DNA of 45,426 nucleotides from DASUPK01 sp036505735. Its GTDB lineage: Bacteria; Actinomycetota; Thermoleophilia; Solirubrobacterales; 70-9. Made by a program: the position numbers and the translations under genes. Shown piece after piece: positions 23,414-31,538 of this stretch (within the stretch, counting starts at the first letter, position 1; each line of letters opens with the position of its first letter). The DNA lies in NCBI GenBank assembly GCA_036505735.1, contig DASXSZ010000075.1:1-45426 (forward strand). The letters run 5' to 3'. The notes below the pieces were generated by a model. It saw only the letters and a program-made list of their open reading frames with translations, did not search any database and was not told the origin of the DNA.

Positions 23414-24226
23414 ATGGACTACGAGACCCTGCGCTACGAGCGCGACGGGCACGTCACCGTGCTCACCTACGACCGGCCGGATCAGCGCAACGCCGTCAGC
23501 CGGCAGATGAACCGGGAGCTACACCACGCCTGGCAGCGCTTCCGCGATGCCGAGGAGGAGTTCGTCCTCGTGATCACCGGCGAGGGCGACGCGTTCTGCG
23601 CCGGCTGGGACCTCGAGGACGCGGCCGAGCTCGGCGAGGGCGGCCAGCCCGACTGGGACCAGTTCAAGACCAGCGTCTACAACGCGCCCGGCGAGTGCGG
23701 CTACACGCGCCGGGTCGACGTCTTCAAGCCGGTGATCGCCGCGGTCAACGGCTGGGCCGTGGCCGCCGGGCTCGAGAACGCGCTGCTCGCGGACATCCGG
23801 ATCGCCGCCGAGAATGCCGTCTTCGGCGCGCTCGAGCGGCGCTGGAACATAGTCGGCGGGGACGGCATGAACGTCCGCCTCACCCTGGCGGTCGGCTACG
23901 GGCGCGCGATGGAGATGATCATCACCGGGCGTCCGGTGGACGCGGAGGAGGCGCTGCGGATCGGTCTCGTCAACGAGGTGGTGCCGCAGGGCAAGGCGCT
24001 GGAGCGCGCGCTGGAGCTCGCGCACCAGGTCGCGGAGCTGCCGCAGGGCGCTATCCGCTCCGACAAGGAGACGATGGTTCGGAACGTCGGCAGGACCTAC
24101 GAGGAGCAGCTGCGCCAGGAGGCCGAGAACACGATCTCGATGTTCGCCCGCCGAGACTCCCACGCGATCGGCGCCCGGGCGTTCAAGGAGAAGCGCACGC
24201 CCGAGTGGCCCCACCACGGGCTCTAG
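23414..24226 (+). CDS. Enoyl-CoA hydratase/isomerase family protein
   Basis: The 270-residue crotonase-fold enzyme hydrates 2-enoyl-CoA or catalyses a related reaction. The oxyanion-hole segments are AFCAGWDL (about 62-69) and VNGWAVAAGLENALLADIR (about 111-129), followed by a charged active-site stretch LERRWNIVGGDG and a C-terminal helical domain. The start is the ATG at 23414 with GAGGAGG 7 nt upstream; the frame is open much further upstream only because it overlaps aidB in another frame. It is the third gene of the TetR-aidB operon (14-nt gap), so it likely carries out the step after the dehydrogenase. Confidence 0.93.
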   Translation: MDYETLRYERDGHVTVLTYDRPDQRNAVSRQMNRELHHAWQRFRDAEEEFVLVITGEGDAFCAGWDLEDAAELGEGGQPDWDQFKTSVYNAPGECGYTRRVDVFKPVIAAVNGWAVAAGLENALLADIRIAAENAVFGALERRWNIVGGDGMNVRLTLAVGYGRAMEMIITGRPVDAEEALRIGLVNEVVPQGKALERALELAHQVAELPQGAIRSDKETMVRNVGRTYEEQLRQEAENTISMFARRDSHAIGARAFKEKRTPEWPHHGL

Positions 24227-24227
24227 A

Positions 24228-24233
24228 TAGGCT
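24228..24233 (+). promoter_or_regulatory. -10 element (TAGGCT) of the DUF2277-like gene
   Basis: TAGGCT ends 6 nt before the ATG at 24240 and directly follows the stop of the upstream gene, so this gene can be transcribed separately as a leaderless mRNA. Confidence 0.55.
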
Positions 24234-24239
24234 GAGGCC

Positions 24240-24509
24240 ATGTGCAGAAACATCAGGCAACTCCACAACTTCGACCCGCCCGCAAGCGAGGAGGAGGTCC
24301 ACGACGCCGCGCTTCAGTTCGTCCGCAAGGTGAGCGGATCGAACAAGCCGTCGAAGGCGAATACCGAGGCGTTCAACCTCGCCGTCGCCGAGGTCGCGGC
24401 TTCGACGCGGAATCTCCTCGACTCGCTGGTCACCAACGCGCCTCCCAAGAACCGGGAGGAGGAGGCGGCCAAGCGGCGGGCCAAGTACGAAGCTCGGTTC
24501 GCGGCCTAG
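24240..24509 (+). CDS. DUF2277-like conserved small protein
   Basis: This 89-residue protein begins MCRNIRQLHNFDPPAS and continues with ALQFVRKVSGSNKPSKAN and a C-terminal NAPPKNREEEAAKRRAK, features I recognise from the DUF2277 family of short actinobacterial and proteobacterial proteins of unknown function. It is helical and charged, with one Cys at position 2. Its stop is read in both strands as part of a CTAG shared with the convergent flavin-binding protein gene. No role is known. Confidence 0.88.
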   Translation: MCRNIRQLHNFDPPASEEEVHDAALQFVRKVSGSNKPSKANTEAFNLAVAEVAASTRNLLDSLVTNAPPKNREEEAAKRRAKYEARFAA

Positions 24510-25162
24510 CTTCGGTTCCAGCCCATCACGTGTTGCGGGACCGGTAGGTCCTGGGTGAGATCGGGCGCCGGGATTGGATCTCCGATCCCCCGCGTCAGGG
24601 GGAGCTGACCGGCCCAGTAGGGCAGCTCCAGATCGGCTTTCTCGTCGACGGGTGGCCCGCTGCGGACCTTCGCCGACGCCTCCTCGATCGGCAGCGACAG
24701 GACCTTGGTCGACTTGAGGTCTGTCTCGTCGGGTCCCCGGATCTCGTCCGGGCGACCGGGCGCGATGTGCTCGACGACGGCGCGCAGCGCCCTCTCCTTC
24801 TCATCGGACTCCGTGACCTCGCGGGCCGTCCCGAGCACCATGACCGAGCGGTAGTTGAGGGAGTGGTGCAGCGCGGCGCGGGCGAGAACGAGCTCGTCGA
24901 CCAGCGTGGCCGTCAGGCAGCAGGGCGTGCCGTCGCCCAAAGCTCCGAGGGTGCGGTTGGCCCGAGCCCCGTGCAGGTAGACGGTCTCCCCCTCCCTGAC
25001 ATGGATCGTCGGGGTCACGTATGGCTGGCCGTCGTGGACGAACCCCACGTGGCAGATCAGAGCCTCGTCGAGGACGGAGTGGACAAGCTCGCGGTCGTAG
25101 CTTCCGCGCCCCGGCTTGCGGCGAACGCGGGTTCTCTCCGTCGGCTCGTATTCGGCGCCCAT
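24506..25162 (-). CDS. Pyridoxamine 5'-phosphate oxidase-like flavin-binding protein
   Basis: The 218-residue protein belongs to the FMN-binding split-barrel group (NimA/PPOX-like). Visible are the start RRKPGRGSYDRELVHSVLDE, the strand pair ICHVGFVHDGQPYVTPTIHV that frames the FMN phosphate, TVYLHGARANRTLGAL, and LHHSLNYRSVMVLGTA. Relatives reduce nitro compounds, quinones or bind haem or F420; the residue set does not settle which. It is cytosolic. TACCAT lies 6 nt before the ATG, so it is probably leaderless. Confidence 0.88.
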   Translation of the reverse strand: MGAEYEPTERTRVRRKPGRGSYDRELVHSVLDEALICHVGFVHDGQPYVTPTIHVREGETVYLHGARANRTLGALGDGTPCCLTATLVDELVLARAALHHSLNYRSVMVLGTAREVTESDEKERALRAVVEHIAPGRPDEIRGPDETDLKSTKVLSLPIEEASAKVRSGPPVDEKADLELPYWAGQLPLTRGIGDPIPAPDLTQDLPVPQHVMGWNRS

Positions 25163-25168
25163 CGGACG

Positions 25169-25174
25169 ATGGTA
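25169..25174 (-). promoter_or_regulatory. -10 element (TACCAT) of the PPOX-like gene
   Basis: TACCAT on the minus strand is 6 nt from the ATG at 25162. Confidence 0.5.
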
Positions 25175-25267
25175 GGCGGGCCCCCGATCACAGCGGGGAG
25201 GAACTCAGGCGCGTCGATGCGCCAGTTCGGAGTACTGGTCAGCCGTCATCAGATGGGTTCTCCTCGG

Positions 25268-26155
25268 CTACTCCTCGGAGGACCCTCGCATCAAATGCTC
25301 GTAGGACTCGGGATGACGCTCGAGGAACTCCTCGAGCGTCTGCGGATCGTGCCCGGTCAGGTCCTTGACGGTCGTGGTCAAGCCGTCGAGTTCGCCCTCG
25401 GCGATCGCGGTGTAGCTCGTCACCCACCCCGCGATCTCCCAGTCGGGGTGGCCGGTCGGGCGCCGTGACGCCCAGGCCTCCTCGATCGTCTCGTCGACGT
25501 AGGTGATCTCCCGGCCGATCGCCCTGCCCAGCCGTTCGGCGGCCTCGGCCATCGTGTACGCCTCGGGGCCGGTGACGTCATACGCGCGCCCGTCGTGGCT
25601 CCGGTCGGTGATCAGCTCGACGGCCACATCCGCGACGTCGTCGCGAGCGACCGGGGCGAATCGGCCTTCCCCGGCGGGCCCGCGGATGGCGCCGTCGGCG
25701 CCGGCGAAGATCGGGACGTAGTCCACGTAGATGTTGTCGCGAGAGAACGCGAAGCCGACCCCGCTCGCCCGGATGTGCTCCTCGGTGTGGAAGTGATCGC
25801 GGCCGAAGGTGAACGCGCAGTCCGGCGCGGCGCCGAAGAACGAGAGATAGACGATCCGCTCGACCCCCGCTGCGACCGCGGCGTCGACGACGGCCTTGTG
25901 CTGGTCGACGCGGTTGCGCGCCTCCTCGCCCGAGACGAGGAAGAGAGTGTGAGCGCCCTTCAGGGCCGCCTCCATCTCGTCCCGGGCCTCGTAGTCCGAA
26001 GCCTGCGCCACCTCGGCCCCTTCGAGGTCCGGCGCACGGGACGGATCGCGAACCACCAGCCGCTGCTCGATCCCGCGCTCGGCGAGCCGCCTCGCGACCC
26101 GCCCGCCCACCTCACCGGTGGCGCCGGTCACCGCGATCAGTCCATCACCGGCCAT
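25268..26155 (-). CDS. NmrA-like NAD(P)-binding Rossmann protein
   Basis: The 295-residue protein starts with the dinucleotide-binding motif IAVTGATGEVGGRVARRL and continues as an atypical short-chain dehydrogenase of the NmrA/QorB type: VDAAVAAGVERIVYLSFFGA, EEHIRASGVGFAFSRDNIYVD and YDVTGPEAYTMAEAAERLG. The canonical YxxxK catalytic pair is not obvious, so it may be a redox sensor or a quinone reductase. Its start lies inside the end of the M28 peptidase gene (19-nt overlap), suggesting translational coupling and one transcript. Confidence 0.88.
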   Translation of the reverse strand: MAGDGLIAVTGATGEVGGRVARRLAERGIEQRLVVRDPSRAPDLEGAEVAQASDYEARDEMEAALKGAHTLFLVSGEEARNRVDQHKAVVDAAVAAGVERIVYLSFFGAAPDCAFTFGRDHFHTEEHIRASGVGFAFSRDNIYVDYVPIFAGADGAIRGPAGEGRFAPVARDDVADVAVELITDRSHDGRAYDVTGPEAYTMAEAAERLGRAIGREITYVDETIEEAWASRRPTGHPDWEIAGWVTSYTAIAEGELDGLTTTVKDLTGHDPQTLEEFLERHPESYEHLMRGSSEE

Positions 26156-27369
26156 CCTTCATCGAGCTTACGGATCACCGCCTCCGAGAGCCGGATCGCG
26201 TCGGCGACCGTGCCGTAGTCGACGTTCTCCGGGGTGTCGGTCTTCCAGTGGTAATTGGAGGGGTTCTTCCACTGGTTGCACGAGGCCACCGAGACGCATT
26301 GGTAGCCGGCGGCCAGCGGGAAGATCCCGTCCGTCGCGTTGCGAAGCCGGAGATTGGGGAACAGGTCGATGCCGAGCTCCGCGGCGGTGGAATCGAGCAG
26401 GTCGAGAGCTTCGGCCGGGTACTCCCTCAGCCTCAGCATCCCCTCCCCCCGCAGGACCAGCAGATTCGGGGAGCCGATCGTGTCGAGGCAGAGGAAGAAG
26501 CTCCGGTCCTGGGGCAGCTCGGCGGCATGGCGCTCCATGAAGAGACCCATGCCCTCGCAGAGCGCCTCCTCGGAGGTCGAGAGGAAGAGGACGCGCGTGT
26601 TCTCGAGGGGCCCCTCGGCGAGGGCCCGCGCGATCGCGATCTGCGCGACGCATCCGGTGCCGTTGTCGTTCGCCCCGGGGACCACCTCGCTCGCTCCGAT
26701 GTGGGCCATGAAGGCGGTGCTTCCGGCCGAGAGCAGGGTCCCGAGGCCGGTCAGCTTCCTGCTCCCGAGCGCGGCGCCGGCCGCGACCAGCGCGGGACCG
26801 GCCACTGTGGGCCACATGAGGGGAGGGCTGGTGTCGTTGCCCTCGAACACCCACGGCGCGTTCTCCCCGACCGTCTGGGTGATCACCGGGTTGAAGAAGA
26901 AGGCCGTATGGGCTGCGTCGTGGTGCGCCATGACGACGATCGTTCGCTCGGCGTCGGGCGAGCCCATTTCGGCGATCACGTGATGGCAGCTGCGTTCGGG
27001 AAGCATCCGCCGGAAGCTCCGCGCCCCGGGCGGCAACTCGTCGGCGATCAGCCACGAGGCGGCCGCGCCGACCAATGTCCCGAACGCCCGGCTCGCCTTG
27101 CCCCCACGGCGCGCCACCAGGCCCGCCAGCGCGCCCGCTCCCGCCAGGAGCCCGATCGGCCACCAGAACGTCCCGTTTGCCGTCGGCTCCTCCTCCACCC
27201 GTACGTCGCGGGCGCCCGCCTCACGGAGTTGAGCGGCGAGCCACTCGGCCGCCTCGCGCTCGCCGGGCGAAGCCGAGGGCCGCTCGATCGCGCAGAGCTC
27301 GTCGAGGCGCTCACGGATCCAATCTGCGTCCGGCGGGCTTGAGATTCCTGCTGGGGCCTCGGTCGCGAT
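26137..27369 (-). CDS. M28-family zinc peptidase with apparent ATC start
   Basis: The protein is an M28 aminopeptidase-like enzyme with a central hydrophobic part. Metal and catalytic motifs are AHHDAAHTAFFF (His/Asp), GANDNGTGC (bridging Asp), STSEEALCEG (Glu pair), CLDTIGSPN (Asp) and SNYHWKTDTPENVD (His). The first ordinary start codon is GTG at 27198. However, 57 further in-frame codons upstream encode what looks like the normal M28 N-terminus (DADWIRERLDELCAIERPSA, then EREAAEWLAAQLREAG) and contain no ATG, GTG or TTG. The frame is closed by a TAG at the promoter. A TAGCTT -10 lies 6 nt before an ATC at 27369, exactly where a leaderless start is expected, so I place the start there tentatively. 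A substitution of ATG by ATC or a sequencing error are alternatives. Confidence 0.82.
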   Translation of the reverse strand: MATEAPAGISSPPDADWIRERLDELCAIERPSASPGEREAAEWLAAQLREAGARDVRVEEEPTANGTFWWPIGLLAGAGALAGLVARRGGKASRAFGTLVGAAASWLIADELPPGARSFRRMLPERSCHHVIAEMGSPDAERTIVVMAHHDAAHTAFFFNPVITQTVGENAPWVFEGNDTSPPLMWPTVAGPALVAAGAALGSRKLTGLGTLLSAGSTAFMAHIGASEVVPGANDNGTGCVAQIAIARALAEGPLENTRVLFLSTSEEALCEGMGLFMERHAAELPQDRSFFLCLDTIGSPNLLVLRGEGMLRLREYPAEALDLLDSTAAELGIDLFPNLRLRNATDGIFPLAAGYQCVSVASCNQWKNPSNYHWKTDTPENVDYGTVADAIRLSEAVIRKLDEGWPVMD

Positions 27370-27375
27370 CCCGGA

Positions 27376-27385
27376 AAGCTACGCT
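27376..27385. promoter_or_regulatory. Bidirectional promoter with overlapping -10 elements
   Basis: AAGCTACGCT contains TACGCT on the plus strand (27380-27385) and TAGCTT on the minus strand (27376-27381), and the two share the same TA step. Each hexamer is followed by exactly 6 nt and then a start position: ATG at 27392 for the site-2 protease and ATC at 27369 for the M28 peptidase. The arrangement matches the described class of symmetric bacterial promoters. Confidence 0.6.
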
Positions 27386-27391
27386 CAATGA

Positions 27392-28576
27392 ATGGCCGGC
27401 GGCGGCGTCACGCTGTTTCGCGTCCGAGGCATCAGGGTTGCGGTGGACTTCTCCTGGTTCGTAGTCCTCTTCCTGATCATCTTCTGGCTGACGGGCTTCT
27501 ACCGCGACGTCCTCGATTCGCCGGACGGCGACTCGGCGCCCTACCTGCTGGCGGTGGCGAGCGCGGCGCTCTTCTTCGCGTCGATCCTGCTGCACGAGCT
27601 CGGCCACGCCTTCGTCGCGATCCGCCACGGGATCGGCGTCTCGGGGATCACGCTGTGGATGTTCGGCGGGTTCGCCCGCCTGGAGAAGGACTCCGACACC
27701 CCGGGCACCGAGTTCAAGATCGCGATCGCCGGGCCTCTGGTCACGCTCGCGATCGTCGTCGCCTGCGCGGTCGCCGGGCTGCTGCTCGCCGGGGGCCACG
27801 AGTTCCGGAACGCCGTGCTCACCCAGGGCGACACCCGCACTTCGGGGATCGCGGCGCTGGTGAGCTGGCTCGGCAGCATCAACCTGCTTGTCCTGATCTT
27901 CAACCTGGTCCCCGCGTTCCCGCTGGACGGAGGCCGAGTCGCCCGCGCCATCGCCTGGTGGCGGACGGGCAGCCGGAACACGGGGACCCGCTTCGCCGCG
28001 ACCCTGGGCGAGTGGTTCGGCCTCTTCCTCATCCTCGCCGGGCTCGGCTACTTCATGGTCTATCTCGGTGACTTCCTGGGCGGCATCTGGCTCGCCTTCG
28101 TCGGCTTCATCCTGCGGGGCGCCGCCAAGGCGGCGATCGCCCAGACGGCGCTGACCAGCCGGATCGAGGGGATCTCGGTCGCCGACGTAATGGATCGGAA
28201 CCCGGTCGCGATCCCGGAGGGGGCCTCGATCGAGCAGGCGCTCGACGAGTACTTCCTGCGATACCGCTCGCCCTGGTTCCCGGTCGTGGACGCGGCCCAG
28301 CGCTTCATCGGCCTGGTCGACCGCGGCGCCGCGGACAACGTCCCCGTCGTGGAGCGGACCTCGGCGATGGTTCGCGACGTGCTGGCACGCGACAGCGGCT
28401 CCCTCACCGTGCAGGAGGACGAGCCGCTCGAGTCGGTGCTCGGCAACGAGTCGCTGCGACGGCTTGGCGCCCTGATCGCCACCGACGCCGACGGGCACAT
28501 CCGCGGCGTCCTGACGATCGATGCGATCGGGAAGGCTCTGCGGCCGCAGACTCCGGCTGGGCCGCCGACCGTCTAG
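27392..28576 (+). CDS. Site-2 protease family (M50) intramembrane metalloprotease with CBS domains
   Basis: The 394-residue membrane protein has an HELGH zinc motif at 68-72 in a transmembrane helix and the second M50 signature NLVPAFPLDGGRVARA (about 172-187) with the third metal ligand Asp. About five to six hydrophobic helices are visible before residue 245. The C-terminal part (about 250-385) holds a pair of CBS modules (VADVMDRNPVAIPEGAS, WFPVVDAAQRFIGLVDR, GALIATDADGHIRGVLTID) that usually bind adenine nucleotides and gate activity. This layout matches Rip3-like or SpoIVFB-like S2P proteins, which cut anti-sigma factors or other membrane proteins. No anti-sigma substrate gene is adjacent. 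The gene is leaderless and shares its promoter with the divergent M28 peptidase gene. Confidence 0.93.
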   Translation: MAGGGVTLFRVRGIRVAVDFSWFVVLFLIIFWLTGFYRDVLDSPDGDSAPYLLAVASAALFFASILLHELGHAFVAIRHGIGVSGITLWMFGGFARLEKDSDTPGTEFKIAIAGPLVTLAIVVACAVAGLLLAGGHEFRNAVLTQGDTRTSGIAALVSWLGSINLLVLIFNLVPAFPLDGGRVARAIAWWRTGSRNTGTRFAATLGEWFGLFLILAGLGYFMVYLGDFLGGIWLAFVGFILRGAAKAAIAQTALTSRIEGISVADVMDRNPVAIPEGASIEQALDEYFLRYRSPWFPVVDAAQRFIGLVDRGAADNVPVVERTSAMVRDVLARDSGSLTVQEDEPLESVLGNESLRRLGALIATDADGHIRGVLTIDAIGKALRPQTPAGPPTV

Positions 28577-28621
28577 GGCGGCCCGCGCCCTACCTAGAAA
28601 CGTCCGCCAGGGCCCGCTTTA

Positions 28622-28627
28622 TAGGAT
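28622..28627 (+). promoter_or_regulatory. -10 element (TAGGAT) of the sdh cluster
   Basis: TAGGAT ends 6 nt before the GTG start of sdhA at 28634, predicting a leaderless sdh mRNA. Confidence 0.55.
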
Positions 28628-28633
28628 CGGCTC

Positions 28634-30322
28634 GTGCCTGACCATGACGTCTTGGTGATCGGCGCGGGCCTCGCGGGACAGCGGGCCGCGCTTGCCGCTG
28701 CCGAGCAGGGGGTCTCGGTGGGGATCGTCAGCAAGGTCCACCCCGTCCGCTCCCACTCAAACGCCGCCCAGGGCGGCATCAACGCGGCGCTTCAGGAGGA
28801 CGACACGTGGGAGTCGCACGCCTTCGACACGGTGAAGGGATCCGACTACCTCGCGGACCAGGACGCCGTCGAGATCATGTGCAGGGCAGCGCCGGATGAG
28901 CTCCTCCACCTCGAGCACCTCGGCGTCACCTTCCACCGCAACGAAGAGGGCAGGCTCGGCACCCGCGCCTTCGGCGGAGCCTCGGCGGCGCGGACCTACT
29001 ACGTCGCCGACATCACCGGCCAGGCGATCATGCACGTCCTCTACGAGCAGCTCATGAAGTTCTCGGAGGACGTCGCCCGCTACGAGGAGTACTTCACCAC
29101 CGGCCTGGCCCTCGACGGCGACGGCAACTGCGTCGGCGCCGTCTGCCGCAACGTCCGGGACGGCTCGATGGAGCTCTTCGGCGCCAAGGCGGTGATCCTG
29201 GCGACGGGCGGCAACGGCCAGATCTGGCAGCCCACCACCAACGCGCTGATCTGCACGGGGGACGGGATCGCCCAGGCCTACCGCGCCGGGGCGAAGCTGA
29301 TGGACATGGAGATGATCCAGTACCACCCGACCACGCTCGCCGGCAAGGGCTTCCTGATCACCGAGGGCGCCCGCGGTGAGGGCGCCCACCTGCTCAACGC
29401 GAACGGCGAGCGCTTCATGGAGAAGTACGCGCCCAACAAGATGGAGCTCGCCTCCCGCGACGTGGTCTCGCGCGCCGAGCAGACCGAGATCCAGGAGGGC
29501 CGCGGCTTCCCGGACGGGACCGTGTCGCTCGACATCACCGTCGTGCCGCGCAAGCGCATCCACGAGGCGCTCCGCGAGATCGTGCTGGTCGGCCGCGACT
29601 TCGCCGGGGTCGACATCACCAAGGAGCCGATCCACATCAAGCCGGGCAACCACTACACGATGGGCGGGGTCAAGACCGACGTCGAGGGGCGCACCAACGT
29701 CCCCGGCCTCTATGCGGCCGGCGAGGTCGCCTGCGTCTCGGTACACGGCGGCAACCGCCTCGGTGCCAACTCGCTGCTCGACACGCTGATCTTCGGCCGC
29801 CGCTCGGGAGTGGATGCCGCCGAGCGAGCGAAGGGGCGCGATCTCACCAATCCGTCACTGGCCATCCTGCGCGACGAGGAGGCAAAGATCGGGGAGCTTG
29901 TCGGCCGTGAGAACGGCTCCGGCCGCCGCGTCTCCGAGATCCGCAAGGAGCTCGGCCAGACGATGGACGAGAACGTGGCCGTCTTCCGCGACGCCGACGG
30001 CCTCAACACGGCCCTCGAGACGGTGAAGCGCCTCAAGCAGGAGGCCGAGAGCTGCTACATCGACGACAAGGGGCAGGTCTTCAACCAAGACGTCCTCGGC
30101 GGGATCGAGCTCGGCTACATGCTCGACTGCGCCGAGTGCACCTGCATCGCCGCGATCCACCGCACCGAGAGCCGGGGCGCCCAGTTCCGCACCGACTTCC
30201 CGGAGCGCAACGACACCGACTGGCTCAAGCACATCGACCTGACCCGCTCCGACGACGGCCCCGAGATCAGCTACTCCGAGGTGACCATCACCCAGTGGCA
30301 GCCGGAGGAGCGGACCTACTAG
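28634..30322 (+). CDS. sdhA: Succinate dehydrogenase / fumarate reductase flavoprotein subunit
   Basis: The 562-residue subunit oxidises succinate to fumarate at a covalently bound FAD. The FAD-binding start is DVLVIGAGLAGQRAAL. The covalent-attachment His is in VRSHSNAAQGGINAAL. Substrate and active-site segments are MIQYHPTTLAGKG, ITEGARGEG and NHYTMGGVKTD, and VHGGNRLGANSLLDTLIFGR is the typical C-terminal FAD contact. It starts with GTG at 28634, fixed by TAGGAT 6 nt upstream. It heads a cluster with sdhB and a CCG-domain subunit and has no adjacent SdhC/SdhD membrane anchor genes, so electron transfer to quinone probably uses the non-classical route. Confidence 0.96.
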   Translation: MPDHDVLVIGAGLAGQRAALAAAEQGVSVGIVSKVHPVRSHSNAAQGGINAALQEDDTWESHAFDTVKGSDYLADQDAVEIMCRAAPDELLHLEHLGVTFHRNEEGRLGTRAFGGASAARTYYVADITGQAIMHVLYEQLMKFSEDVARYEEYFTTGLALDGDGNCVGAVCRNVRDGSMELFGAKAVILATGGNGQIWQPTTNALICTGDGIAQAYRAGAKLMDMEMIQYHPTTLAGKGFLITEGARGEGAHLLNANGERFMEKYAPNKMELASRDVVSRAEQTEIQEGRGFPDGTVSLDITVVPRKRIHEALREIVLVGRDFAGVDITKEPIHIKPGNHYTMGGVKTDVEGRTNVPGLYAAGEVACVSVHGGNRLGANSLLDTLIFGRRSGVDAAERAKGRDLTNPSLAILRDEEAKIGELVGRENGSGRRVSEIRKELGQTMDENVAVFRDADGLNTALETVKRLKQEAESCYIDDKGQVFNQDVLGGIELGYMLDCAECTCIAAIHRTESRGAQFRTDFPERNDTDWLKHIDLTRSDDGPEISYSEVTITQWQPEERTY

Positions 30323-30327
30323 ATGGG

Positions 30328-30333
30328 TAGGCT
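30328..30333 (+). promoter_or_regulatory. -10 element (TAGGCT) upstream of sdhB
   Basis: TAGGCT lies 8 nt before the ATG at 30342, between sdhA and sdhB, and may give an additional internal transcript. Confidence 0.4.
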
Positions 30334-30341
30334 GAGACGAG

Positions 30342-31538
30342 ATGGCTGAGTTCACGCTCAAGGTGAGGCGCTTCAAGCCCGAGAACCGCGACGGCCCCTA
30401 TTGGGAGACCTTCGACGTCGAGCTCGACCCGACCCTCTCCGTCCTCGACGGCCTGCTGCAGGCCAAGGACCGCGACGACGGATCGCTCGCTGTCCGCTGC
30501 TCCTGCCGCGCCGCGATCTGCGGCTCCTGCGGGATGAAGATCAACGGTCAGTCGACCCTCGCGTGCAAGACGATGCTCGAGGAGGCCCAGTCCTACGCCG
30601 AGAGCCACTCGGTCAAGGGCGAGAACGGGGCCGCCGGTCGCACCGAGATCGTCGTGGAGCCGATGGGCAACATGCCGGTGATCAAGGACCTGGTCACCGA
30701 CATGGAGTCGACCCACTGGACCAAGATCCGCCGGGTCACCCCCTGGCTCCTGCCCGAGGGCGACCCTCCGGAGCGGGAGTACATCGTCCCGCCGGAGTCG
30801 ATGATCGACATCACCCAGTCGATGGCGTGCATCCAGTGCGGGGCCTGCGTCTCCGCTTGCCTCTCGATGGAGGCCGACCCCGACTTCATCGGCCCTGCGG
30901 CGCTGGCCAAGGCCTACCGCTTCGTCGGCGACCCCCGTGACGCCGAAACGAAGGAGCGGCTCCACGACCTGGCCCAGGATCCCCACGGGATCTACGACTG
31001 CACGCACTGCTTCTCGTGCATCGACGCCTGCCCGAAGGGTGTCGCGCCCATGGATCAGATCATGCGGCTGCGGCGCGCCGCCGGCGGCGAGGGCATCGTC
31101 GACCAGAACCACGGCCACAACCACGAGCAGGCTTTCACCAAGATCATCGAGAAGAAGGGGACGCTCGACGAGGCCCTGCTGCTGCAGGAGTCCCTCGCCC
31201 CTGGGATCAAGGGCAAGCTGATTCCCAAGCACGGCGCGATCCAGGGCCTGCTCGAATCGATCCCAACTGCCATCCGCGGGATCCGCACCGGCAAGATGCG
31301 ATCGCTGCCGAAGCTGATCCCGGGCGTCCACCCGAAGCTGCCCGGCGACGCGCAGAGCCACGTCAAACGGATCTACGCGCATACCGAGGACCACTCGGTC
31401 GAGCTCAACCTCTACATCCGCGGCGAGGAGGCCGATCAGACGGCGCCCGAGGGCGAGATCCGGCCGGGCGAGGAGATCGAGGAGGCAGCGGCGCGTCCCG
31501 GGACCGACACCGGGCTTTCGCCGGGAGCGGGATCCTGA
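30342..31538 (+). CDS. sdhB: Succinate dehydrogenase iron-sulfur subunit, class E-like, with long C-terminal extension
   Basis: The 398-residue protein is an SdhB with an extra tail of about 145 residues. The [2Fe-2S] ligands are C55, C60, C63 and C75. The first tetranuclear motif is CIQCGACVSAC (C163, C166, C169, C173). The second is CTHCFSCIDACPKG (C220, C223, C226, C230). In classical SdhB the position of C223 is a non-cysteine residue and the site holds a [3Fe-4S] cluster; a Cys there is the hallmark of class E enzymes with two [4Fe-4S] clusters. The tail (HGHNHEQAFTKIIEKKG onward) is charged, and its end is acidic and low-complexity. Its stop overlaps the start of the CCG-domain gene (TGATG). 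Function and clusters are inferred from motifs. Confidence 0.93.
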   Translation: MAEFTLKVRRFKPENRDGPYWETFDVELDPTLSVLDGLLQAKDRDDGSLAVRCSCRAAICGSCGMKINGQSTLACKTMLEEAQSYAESHSVKGENGAAGRTEIVVEPMGNMPVIKDLVTDMESTHWTKIRRVTPWLLPEGDPPEREYIVPPESMIDITQSMACIQCGACVSACLSMEADPDFIGPAALAKAYRFVGDPRDAETKERLHDLAQDPHGIYDCTHCFSCIDACPKGVAPMDQIMRLRRAAGGEGIVDQNHGHNHEQAFTKIIEKKGTLDEALLLQESLAPGIKGKLIPKHGAIQGLLESIPTAIRGIRTGKMRSLPKLIPGVHPKLPGDAQSHVKRIYAHTEDHSVELNLYIRGEEADQTAPEGEIRPGEEIEEAAARPGTDTGLSPGAGS

